Assembly: GCA_933228895.1 (NCBI GenBank)
Contig: OW121846.1
Location: 81,666,064-81,730,063, forward strand
Source of the DNA: Platycnemis pennipes
Taxonomy: Eukaryota; Arthropoda; Insecta; Odonata; Platycnemididae
Direction of reading: 5' to 3'
Length of the DNA: 64,000 bases
This document shows positions 52,482-61,841 of the stretch, piece by piece. The notes beneath the pieces were generated by a model that did not search any database, had not been told where the DNA came from, and saw only the letters and a program-made list of their open reading frames with translations. Each line of letters begins with the position of its first letter. Positions within the stretch are counted from its first letter, which is position 1. The position numbers and the translations under genes are program-made.

Positions 52482-52659
52482 CCATATCTGGAAGTGGTGC
52501 CAAAACCTGTTAAGGTGAGTGAAAAGGAAGCAGGCAGGGACATGAACTCGTTGAGGGGAAACAGATTGTTGAGTTACGGTTATCACATTATTCTGGAAAA
52601 AGAAAAATATCTATATTTGCTTCAAAAAAAGGTTTTTTGTTCAGAGTAAATGAAACTTT

Positions 52660-52880
52660 TGCAGAAAAACTTGTGGAGAGTGTCCATTAATGGATGTGAT
52701 TAAAGGTGAAATGTTTCCTTTCTGTTTGTTGTCTGCATCTGTTATGGAGAGTGTCCACTATTTGTAGGTGCTGGTTCTGTAAGCATCTATTCTCTACAAT
52801 CCCTCTCCAATGGAGGTTGAAAAGCTACCTACTTATAGGAGGCATCTGCTGTTTGAAGGTGTAGGATTTTGGAGGTAATT
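52660..52880. repeat. pogo-like fragment related to the 17.1-kb element
   Basis: GAGAGTGTCCATTAATGG near the left and TAGGAGGCATCTGCTGTTTG near the right correspond to words at 17140-17200 and 17760-17780. The terminal bases are not preserved. Confidence 0.4.
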
Positions 52881-52904
52881 GACTTCATATATTATGAGCT
52901 AATA

Positions 52905-53160
52905 TCCCATCAGTTTGCTTTCAGTTCAGTATAAAGTATTTACCAAAGTCTTGACAAACCAGGTAAATTCTGCTCTTGATTCAGCTCATTCCACAGAACA
53001 AATTTTTTGCAATGGTTTTAGAAGAATCGACCACATACACTCAAAGAAGTCATAAGGAGAGAAAATTAATATCAAATGCCTCTCAGCTTAGTCTTTCTGG
53101 CTTTTGAAAAGGCATTCATTTCTATCAGTCATGTAACCATCACTAAGGCATTAAGAGTGC
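52905..53160 (+). pseudogene. LINE reverse transcriptase fragment, plus strand
   Basis: Read with frameshifts, this gives SIKYLPKSLTNQVNSALDSA, then HSTEQIFCNGFRRIDHIHS and LAFEKAFISISHVTITKALR-like words. These follow the order of the conserved N-terminal blocks of LINE reverse transcriptase. It lies a short way upstream of the 5S-derived SINE. Multiple frame breaks make it inactive. Confidence 0.6.
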
Positions 53161-53647
53161 AGCGTTTCCTGAATGAAATAAATATTTCATGAGATACGCT
53201 CGTCCAGGGGACAAAGTTCTTTCCAAGCTCAGGTGAGCAAGATGAGGTCTAATAGAACAAGAAGCAAAATTTATGCATCTAAATATACCAAAAAAAATGT
53301 AATTCAACAATAGAGAAAGCAAGTACAAACCAACACTTGAAATATTCTTCCCTTCAGGGACATCCCTAACAACTTGGAACAATAGTGAGTAGACACTAGG
53401 AACCCTCGAAAACGACGAAGTCTCAGAAAACTGACTCGAAACTGCCGCACATATGCACCAAGTGAACTCCAAACAGAGAGCGTGAGAGGGGAGGTTTTTC
53501 TGGCAATTGAAGGGGGTGTTTTTGTTAAGGTGGAGTGGGGGGGGGGGGGTGAGCATGGAATTAGTCGATAGGTAGAATTTTCAAGGGAGGGAAAATGGTA
53601 TGGGTAAAGTGGGCGAGGTTCGAAATTTATCATTGGACCATCAGGAA

Positions 53648-53879
53648 AAATGTTAATTGTAGGGGTCGGCAGGGGCCTTCTGCAGTCCCCCTTGCACTTA
53701 GACCTCTTTAGATCCATTGTACCCACCCACATTTAACCTGCCTGCCACTCGCAGACGGGACAAGAGCACCGTGGTAGAGGTATGGAGGAGGGTCACCCAT
53801 CCAACCTCTGTCTGGGCGCTTAACTTCGGTGATCTCACGGAAATCGGTGTGTAACATGGCTTGGCCCTTGCCCTTGGAG
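53648..53879 (-). repeat. 5S rRNA-derived SINE, copy 2, with 9-bp target-site duplication
   Basis: On the minus strand this shares the 5S-like block GAGATCACCGAAGTTAAGCG, then GGATGGGTGACCC. The body ACCTCTACCACGGTGCTC and AGTGGCAGGCAGGTTAAATG is shared with copy 1, as is the 3' end GACCCCTACAATTAA. CATCAGGAA flanks it at 53639-53647 and 53880-53888. The family therefore has one 5S-like head and one shared tail, which fits a SINE3-type element. Confidence 0.87.
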
Positions 53880-54116
53880 CATCAGGAACTCTTTTCTGAC
53901 TCCAGCAGGAACACACCAACTGATGGCCAAACGTCTGGTCTTCATCTGCATTCTGCATGTAAGTCTCTGGTGAGGCAACGACGGTGCAGTCGGGAATCAA
54001 TGCATTTTGGAATCGTAGGTATTGTTGGCTCTGACTGTCGTGCAATTCCGGAGGTTAATTGACCGCTGAAGGGTATGCCCAATGAGGGGGGGGGATACCA
54101 AAATGCCACAATAGAA

Positions 54117-56350
54117 TTACAAGTCATCAATCCTAAGATTGGTTTAATACAGCTCCTTACTTGATTCTCCTATTGGCTAACCTCTTCATAATCTCATAAT
54201 TCTCCTCTTTCACATCCTTTAATACTTTTTCCACATATCTCATGCAAGGCTTTCCTTTTCCATTATCTTCATCAGGCCACAATGTTTCAAGATAAGATCA
54301 AGTTGTCCCATTTTCTTTTCCAAGTCTTCAGCAGACTTCTATTTTCTCTTCCTCTTCTCAGGACTTCTTCATTAATCAATCATTTGATCCATTTTGTATT
54401 CATTGTTCCTCTGTAGCACTACATTTTGAATGCTCCTAGCCTTGACTTATCTGCTGCTATTATGCATACATACATACATACTGTAGACATCACTACAATA
54501 AAGAAATATGCTTCAAATGTATGTTCCAATGAAGTGTTTCCTTACTTTCAAGCTTTTATTTCCAGCCATAAGTAGATTCTTCTTTTGGTAACTGCCCTCT
54601 TCATCTGTGCTATTCTGGTGATTATATCCTTCTTTCTCCGTCCATCGCTGGTTACTTGACATCCGAAATAACAATATTCTTTCACCTCCTTGGGCTTCGA
54701 TTTTCCTAGTATAACATTGGTATTGGACTCTTCTCTCCTAATGAATAAATGGTATAACATGTTACTGGTTTTCAGGTGATATGGCAATTGTCTTTTCCAT
54801 GGTTACTACATTCTTCTTTAAACCCTGTTCTGTTTCTACCATGACTGCTATATATCATTGGCTAACTACAGCATGCTGATGCAATGGTAATCCCCATGAA
54901 TATTCACTCCTGAAGCCTTTTCCTTGATATAATCAATGGCTTTCTCAATGTAAAGATGGAAGAGTATGGGAGACAATGTCTACTTACGCCTTGTCTACTC
55001 ATTTCTGTATTCTCTACTGCTGGATCCTGATTTGATAACTGCCACCTGTTTTTTATACAAACCATGCATGTTTCTTTGGTCAACCTATGGCAATCCAATT
55101 TCATTTAGAATTCTGAGTATTGAATTATAATTAACGTAGTAAAAAGCCTTTCCCAAAGCTACAAACTGGTTTGCTTTTTTTCATTCTCCTCTATAAGTAA
55201 CCTATGGGCCAAATTGCTTCTCTTGTACCCTTGCTTTTTCTTAATATAAATCAATCGCTCATAAAAATAAACTCCTCCATGGTGGGTAGGCCTACCCCCC
55301 AGCAAGGGTAGACAGAGCGTATTTTAGAACATCAGAGTGTAGGCCCTACCATCCATGGAGGGGAGGGCTACCCTCTGTGGGGTTACCCTCAATGGAGGGT
55401 AGTGCTACCCTTCCCTTACCCTAGATGGATGGTAAGCAAAGGAGTTCCCAGTGAGGGTAGTGCTACCCTTCCCTTACCCTCCACAGAGTGTAGAGCGTGG
55501 GTTGACGGAGGGTAACTCCCCATCATGGAGGGTACTACCCTCCGTCAACCCACCACGGAGGAGTTTATTTTTATCAGGGATCCTCAACCATAAACTTCTC
55601 TGCCTTTTGCTCTCTTCTTCTGCAGGTGATCCTTCTCAATATCTTCTAGGCACATGCTGTCAGGCTTATAGCCCTAAAACTTCCACAGTTCTCAGCCCTC
55701 TTCTTTTTGGGAACAGGGATAATGATGTTCTGCTTGAAGTTCATGGGTATCTTTTCTGTGAATTAAATGTCACCAATGGTGGTGCACAGCAGAGTGAATC
55801 TTCTCTCCTGCATTTTTAATAAGCTCTGCTGGCACATTATCCATTCCAGAAGCCTTTTTCATTCACTGATCCCTTGCTGCTGCTGAATTCCAAGATTGAG
55901 TACCCCATTTCATCCTCTTCAATTATTTTGCACTGAGATTGCTTCTACTATATAACTGCTCCAAATATTCCTTTCATCTATTTACCTTACCTTCATTTTC
56001 AACTTAAAGTTCTCAATCATGTCCCTTATGGCATTACATCGATCAAGGAACGACGAGATCTCGTTCCTTGAAGCAATTTCTCACCATCATGTATAGGCAG
56101 CTTCCACCTTCCCCACCTGTGCTTCTTAAGAAGGTAATAACCATAAACCATCCATCCATATTTCTCTTGCTTTATGACATTTCATTATTTTGTAGCAGAG
56201 TTGCCTTTTTTCAGTTTTCGCATTCTTGTATTTTCTCCTCTCTTCAATCAGGTCTAGTACTTCTCCTGTAATACATGATTACTTCTTAACAACTTTTTTA
56301 TCCCCAGAACATCTTTTGGTACTTCCCGTACCCAATTTTTTGTGTTTTCA
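54117..56350 (-). pseudogene. LINE on the minus strand, long but broken, interrupted by a MITE
   Basis: From right to left the translated words follow LINE order. First is an endonuclease/linker-like part (about 56.3-55.95 kb). Next is KKASGMDNVPAELIKNAGE and IIIPVPKKKRAENC (about 55.9-55.65 kb), the conserved start of the reverse transcriptase. LFHLYIEKAIDYIKEK-like words lie at about 54.97-54.91 kb, and KEVKEYCYFGCQVTSDGRRK at about 54.69 kb. The 3' tail near 54120-54240 matches the tail at 27.8 kb. Frame breaks are frequent. A MITE lies at 55262-55573. Confidence 0.78.
55262..55573. mobile_element. MITE nested in a LINE, rich in TACCCT/AGGGTA words
   Basis: The ends are TAAAAATAAACTCCTCCATG on the left and TAAAAATAAACTCCTCCGTG on the complement of the right, continuing GTGGGT. 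That makes a terminal inverted repeat of about 26 bp with one mismatch. TCA flanks both ends (55259-55261, 55574-55576). The 312-bp interior has many copies of GGAGGGTA and TACCCTCC in both orientations, and the block AGTGCTACCCTTCCCTTACC occurs twice, so it can fold extensively. Confidence 0.82.
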
Positions 56351-56819
56351 TCTCTCTATCACTAATTTATCAGGCAGGTCCTCTCCAATCTAGAACAGGT
56401 AAGTGAGTACACATACCTTAGTTAAATTTTTTAAATGAAGAGAGATCTAAAACCAGACATATATGGCTGGACCAGCTTGTAATAGAAAGTGTATGTGAGG
56501 TACTCAGAGGTCATTTATAAGTTTGGGAATTATGGACTTGACAACATCAAATATGGTATGTTGTCAAGTTGAACCCAAACAACCTTGTGGTTGGTTGGGT
56601 TGATTAAAACATTGGTAGAAATATATTGTAAAAAATAAATTAGGACAGCTCTATGTACTTTAAGAAATAAGTAATAATATTGCTCTAATACAGTTTATCA
56701 GTGTTTCTTATTTATATATTTACTATATACTGTTAAAGTCTGCAGGTAAAACAATTGTCCTTTTCCCACCATTTGCATTTTCCACCAATTTACACTTTTT
56801 TCTAGGGGTCCCTAGAAAA

Positions 56820-56845
56820 GTGTAAATAAGGGTTTTACTGTATAC
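56820..56845. repeat. Hairpin next to a pogo-type end
   Basis: CTAGGGGTCCCTAG forms the tip of a stem whose arms TTTACACTTTTTT and AAAAGTGTAAA extend outwards over 56788-56826. It is followed by GGGTTTTACTGTA, a pogo-like end. The left counterpart could be ACTGTTAAAGTC near 56729, which would make a MITE of about 110 bp. Confidence 0.35.
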
Positions 56846-56869
56846 TTATTTAGGAGTTTCTTGGGGAAG

Positions 56870-57297
56870 ATGGGACACAATACTGTTTCTGTGTTTGAAC
56901 GAGCTCAAACATACATTGGTAATGGACTTTTTACTTTCGATAGTAAAATCCTTATTTGTAAGCATTGCAATGTACAAGTTGCATGGGAAAAAACATCATC
57001 GTGAAACATATAGTCAGTAAAGAGCACATAATGGCTCTCAGGGCACAAATTCAGTTTGTCACAGAAAATGCCAAGACAACTGTTGATTTGTCAAAATTGC
57101 TGGAGGGTTTTTCCTACCCCACAGAGTATGTCCTTTACCCAAAGCTGAAATCAATTGAAATTGAGCATCAGACCATTCTTGAATGGCATTTTGGAGTGAA
57201 TACTTCAGCTGCCCTGAAAGATTTTTATGAAGTTGAGAGTGCACTGACGAAAGATACCCTTAAGAAAAATTGCACCCAAAAACTGATCAATAACTGA
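56870..57297 (+). pseudogene. Possible remnant of a zinc-finger (BED/CGGBP1-like) transposase
   Basis: Out-of-phase words read FERAQTYIGNGLFTFDSKIL then ICKHCNVQVAWEK, with a C-x2-C spacing. After a frame change, HIVSKEHIMALRAQIQF supplies H-x5-H. This resembles the BED-type finger of hAT-derived proteins. The following open frame to 57297 shows no recognised domain. The finger is split by a frameshift, so it is not a working gene. Confidence 0.4.
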
Positions 57298-57325
57298 TGA
57301 ATAGTTAATGTTTATGGAAACGCTT

Positions 57326-57440
57326 ACCAGTTACTGTTGAGAAAATGCACCAGTTACTGGTAAGAAAATTCACTAGTTACTCATGAGATAATTCACCAGT
57401 TACTGGTGAGAATATTCACCAAAAACTGATCACCTATCAC
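57326..57440. repeat. 23-bp minisatellite, five units
   Basis: Units start at 57326, 57349, 57372, 57395 and 57418. The consensus is ACCAGTTACTGGTGAGAAAA followed by TTC, with increasing drift in units 3 and 5. ACCAGTTACTGGT is itself nearly palindromic. Confidence 0.88.
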
Positions 57441-58204
57441 CAAAATTGAAAAAAGAAATGTATATATTGCAGGATATCACTAGTTTTAGTTATCATACAT
57501 GCAGATTGTACTACCTACCTACACATATGCCCATCAATCTTTGCCAAGCGACCTGACATATTTTTCAATTAAGGAGAAGAGATTTGGAGGCCATATATAT
57601 ACAGCTGCTGGCTGACATTAGTGATAATTAACTTTACTAAGAGATTGAAACTGGGTTATTGTGCACCGTTAAAACATTTTCCCTGTAGGTAACCATTTTG
57701 TGGCTAAAAATAAGCATGACCATTATAAATATACATACTTATATTATTTCAACTATAAGAGAGATAAATAAGAGTTTCCCCATGACACTGAGAACCAATG
57801 TGCGATAAAGCAGAAGGGAGTGACTGAAACTGCGCTGCTAAATATGGAAACAACTCTGCGGGTTGATACATTTTTTTTATTTGAACTGAGGTTCCAAAAA
57901 TTTTGGTTTCACCTCAGACGAAATTAGTTATAATTGAAAAAAAAATTGGAATGTAGCAGAAGCTTCTTCATCTCCTTGGTCATGTATTCAATATGTATTT
58001 GGAACTCATAGCTATGTGCTAGCTTAATACATATAATTAACCCTTCAAGCCCAGAGGAAGTTTAAATGGATTTTAACCCAGTCGCCGGAGGAGATTTAAA
58101 TGTTTTGATGCTTCAGGAGGACCTGTGATCAATCAGTATTATATCAGCAGCTATTAGTTCTATAACCCGGGGATTTTTGGAAGCTCCTAAAATTTTAGCA
58201 GTTA

Positions 58205-58690
58205 CCTACTGAAAGAACTGCACAAGAGATTCATGCAAGCTGAGGGGTGACTGATAGATTTCTAGTCACTGGAGGGTGTTTCCAGTTGCTGGTGAATATT
58301 GACCAGCAACTGATGGATTTCACCAGTTGCTGGAGTGAGCTGTAAGTAGGTACTGAGCAAAAACTGACGAATAACTAACAGACCTCACCAGTCATTGAGG
58401 AGTGTTCGCCAGTACTGGTGAAATCTAACCAGCAACAGATGGATTTCAACAGTTGCTGGAGTATGTTTTTCAGTCATTTGCAGAAACTGATCATGACTAG
58501 ATCTGATATTGCAATAACTGATGGACTATACCAATCAGTAAAGAGTTTACCAGTTACTGGTGAAAAGTGATGAATAACCGATAGATTTTCCCCAGGAACC
58601 ATCGACAACTGACCAGTAACTGATGGATTTCGCCAGTTGCTGGGTAATGTTTTCAAGTCATAAGCAAAACTGACCAATCAGTAGGTATTA
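58205..58690. repeat. Degenerate array of CCAGTTGCTGG-type words
   Basis: Many variants of CCAGTTGCTGG, CCAGCAACTGATGG and CCAGTTACTGGTGAA are spread with irregular spacing, for example near 58302, 58428 and 58612. The words are the same as in the 23-bp minisatellite 0.8 kb to the left, so the two regions may be remains of one larger array. Confidence 0.65.
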
Positions 58691-59378
58691 ATACCTACTG
58701 ACTGTTAATTAACACGAAGTCGTATTCAAGTCTAAAATAAATCAGCCGTAAACTTGGAGAAAATTTTTTAAATAATCATTTTCTTCCAAAGTAAATTAGC
58801 TTAAAACTTCATGACAGTTTTAAAACTAATTTTCTCATGTTAGAAAAAAATTATAGTGTCAGATTAATTTGTCATGAAAGGGGTTACATGAGTTTAAACA
58901 AAATTATTGATTGAAGTAATGATTAATTTGCATATTGTGCAAACAAACTAAAGAATTTATATATAATTCTAGGTTATTCGATGATAAAAATAGATGGTAA
59001 TTTCAGGAATATAAATACTAATTTCGTAAAAAAATAGATACTAATTTTGCAAAATATAGATGCTATTTTTTTCCTGTCCCTACTTATGGGTCATGGACAG
59101 AACTTCTCGAGGCTCGACTGATGTAAATGACAAAATGTACTGGGTGTTGTCCCTTTAGAGTGTGCCTGAAAGTCCCTAGTGTACCTACTTTCCAATCTAT
59201 TGGGCAAAATAACTTCAGAAAAAAAGCGGGATAAACCTTTGAGAACCTTACGGAAAAGATGATGATTTAAGTTTCCTTTCACCCTGAACGGAACGAAACA
59301 ATGGAGATGATGGCTAACATTAATTATCTATTCGCTCGGGATGTTCTACTAGTAATATTTCCATCGTCTACATTCTCA

Positions 59379-59599
59379 AGGCCGCTTTAAACGATACAAT
59401 TTTTTGTACAAACACTTGTATAATCTACACGAAATTGTGTGTTTGTCTGAATGGAATTAGAACAGGTTCTATTTCCCGTTCAGGCATTCAGACAGTCGCA
59501 CAAGCGTTCGTACAATTTGCCGCTTTACACGGTACAATTTCCTCATGTAAGAGTTTGTACAAGAAATTGTACAAAAATTTGTATCGTGTAAAGCGGCCT
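59379..59599. mobile_element. Short Harbinger-type MITE related to the 34.5-kb element
   Basis: Inverted ends AGGCCGCTTTAAACGATACA and AGGCCGCTTTACACGATACA continue for some 40 bp with TTTTTGTACAA. The 221-bp element is almost entirely palindromic in its outer thirds. Flanking triplets are TCA and TTA, one mismatch apart. The ends are variants of those at 34468-35254, so both belong to one superfamily of ends. Confidence 0.8.
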
Positions 59600-61070
59600 T
59601 TACAAATGCAATATGAATCCTCCACAAAAAAAACGTATTCCCATTCACACCACATCCTGCGAGCTCTTGGCACACTCTTAAAAATAGTAAAACATCCTTT
59701 TCCGAACTTTTTATCATCATGCGAAGGAGGCAGTTAAACCATGATACACCGTCAGATGATTCAGATCGCGGGACTAAACTGAATTTCCTTTAGCATTGCG
59801 CAAATAATGATTCAAATTGCGGTTGATTTCAAAATAGCAGGAGGAGCTGGGTGCGATTAACTACGAAAGTCAAAAAACTTTTAAATTAATTTCATGCGTA
59901 TTTTTGTGGAGTAATTTTTCATTACCCTAGGAGCATCACGCAGCGTACTTTACATGATGTCCGTATTGTCGCTGATGTAGCCGTACAGATACCACAGATA
60001 CTTGCATTTGCACTGTTTTTATGGTTTGTACGTCTGCTGCTGATCGGCCTCGTGAGTGAAAATTACTTGTTCATATGTCTCCATATCATCAATGTTGATA
60101 GCTACAATCTGGCACCTCTAATATGTCAGACAGATCAAACGCCGAAATTTGTATGGTGATGTAGTTATGATGCAGTCTGACTGGAAGTATGGCCTACTGT
60201 GAAAATATACTCGTAATTCCCAGCACAAGTTACAGTTATTCAAAAACGCTTATGGACAGTTGTTCGCAAACGCATGAAAACACATTAGTTCAGGGTGATG
60301 TGCTTTACATACTATTTGTGGATAGAAGAAGAGAAGCAATGAAATCGTAAGTACTTCTTCGATGTAATGTAAAAGACTTAACTTCAATGAATCAAGTCGC
60401 ACTAGTGAAATTTTCTAAATGTAGTTATGACCTTTATCGAAGCTGACTTTAATGTTGTTTTCAGTGTCTTTTTTCCCCATATATATTTTAAGGTCTCTCT
60501 GAATGTTCAAACTCTAACAAGACTGTTACAGATTGACTTTTACCATTACCTTTCGGTATTGTTTCCCTTCCAAAGATAGCTTACAGTTTCAAAAGGCATT
60601 TATTGATCTGTGGGTATAACATTATTACAGGTTTTATTATATTTATGTGTTAATTTAGTGATGTGACCATTGCATGATTGCACACTATATTCAAAAGCTT
60701 ATTGCTTCTCAGCATGCATGTACAATTAATGTGACCGAGTTGCATTAAGCCTTTGATATGATTTAGCATGGGGTTTCCCTGCCAAACCTATTCCTTCACC
60801 ATCTAAGATTGGTTTTGGTTGTGGATTTGATCAGTTGCGTCACAGATGCTTCAGCAGAAGTAACTGCTTGAAAAATAATGTAGCTCTAAAACAGTGGTAA
60901 GAATAAAGTCGGGAATTCAAGGTTCAATTTATTCAAGACAAGACATTCAATTGCGTGATGAGTATCAAATCGCTAATTTTTCTTTTGTCAGTTCCTTTCA
61001 GCAGCTGTATTAGAAAATGTAATATTTAATTAAAGGTGCTGAATACCTCATACTATTCGATGGCTGCGGG

Positions 61071-61101
61071 ATGGCTTTTTCAGGCCCATCTCCTACTTCA
61101 G
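61071..61101 (+). CDS. Candidate first coding exon of an unrecognised proline-rich protein
   Basis: ATG at 61071 opens MAFSGPSPTS plus one base before a strong donor GTGAGA at 61102. The phase fits the next candidate exon at 61700. The nearby upstream ATG at 61060 is in another frame that would meet a stop immediately after that splice, so 61071 is preferred. I do not recognise the protein. The evidence is the splice site, phase and codon pattern only. A possible non-coding leader exon could end at a GTGAGT donor at 60052. Confidence 0.45.
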
Positions 61102-61699
61102 GTGAGAATAATTCAAAAAACCAATCGGAATTTAATGTTACTTGGTATTCTGCATGTCAAAGTTTTTTGATGGCTGTCTTAATCATCTTGCTTCAATTTT
61201 GATAATTTTCACAGACAGAATGTTTTAGCATATTGTTTTGTGGTTTATTATATGCTTTCACTGTCTTAATTTTATTTAATGACTCTGACCCAATTGTGAT
61301 ATTCACCTGATTCTGTTATTGTCAGTGTTATGTTCAACGGGTCATAAATTTTATGCTTAATTTGATTCTTCAAATTGGGTTCGATAGTTCATTACTTTTC
61401 TAATGATGGCTGTAAATTCTCAACATGCCATAATACATGGACCCCACTTCTTAATGGCCTTTCCACTCTCACCAAATTTAGCTGGAGTTGTTTTGGTATT
61501 TGTCGGGTTAGGTTCTCGATACTTTTTTGATCTTCTGTGGTTGCATATCACCACATGTTAAACTGTTATGGCCTTTTTATTTACCGGCTAATAACTGAAT
61601 TAAAATAGTGGCAGAATTATTATGTGGATGTTGCAGTATTCCAATTGGTTGTATGTACCTTTAGAGTGAAACTGATCTGGATGGTCTCCTCATTTGCAG

Positions 61700-61841
61700 C
61701 TAGGGTGAAACCAGTGCCTCCTCCTAAGCCTCTAAGTCCATTGATTCCCAGTTCACCGCTTACCAAAGGATTTAGCGGGCAGAAAGGAGATCTTAAATGG
61801 GAGAGATTAGCAGTCAACCCAAGTGTGGCTGATTCACAATG
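61700..61841 (+). CDS. Candidate second exon of an unrecognised proline-rich protein
   Basis: The exon lies between acceptor CATTTGCAG and donor GTAATT. It reads ARVKPVPPPKPLSPLIPSSP, then LTKGFSGQKGDLKWERLAVN and PSVADSQ with two bases of a Trp codon. The PVPPPKP motif is of the type bound by SH3 domains and is common in cytoskeletal and signalling adaptors. The open frame around it spans 61624-61842 and has coding-like composition against an AT-rich background. The gene would continue right of 61841, but no further exon was identified before 64000. The family is unknown; this could also be a chance open frame. Confidence 0.5.

Larger units (their letters stand above)
50946..61070. other. 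Intergenic region right of capping protein beta
   Basis: About 10 kb with no host exon recognised. It holds a tRNA-SINE (52.15-52.48 kb), a pogo-like fragment (52.66-52.88 kb), a plus-strand LINE fragment (52.9-53.16 kb) and a 5S-derived SINE (53.65-53.88 kb). A minus-strand LINE (54.1-56.35 kb) is interrupted by a MITE (55.26-55.57 kb). Further right are a possible zinc-finger transposase remnant (56.87-57.3 kb), a 23-bp minisatellite (57.33-57.44 kb), a degenerate repeat region (58.2-58.7 kb) and a Harbinger-type MITE (59.38-59.60 kb). Confidence 0.7.

Noticed and set aside
53304..54045. Minus-strand frames of 115-142 codons near 53.3-54.0 kb
   Set aside because: Large parts are the translated 5S-derived SINE and its tail; the rest has no family signature.
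57326..57440. Regular 23-bp repeats considered as a CRISPR array
   Set aside because: There are no spacers between units, the units drift gradually, and the genome is eukaryotic. It is a minisatellite.
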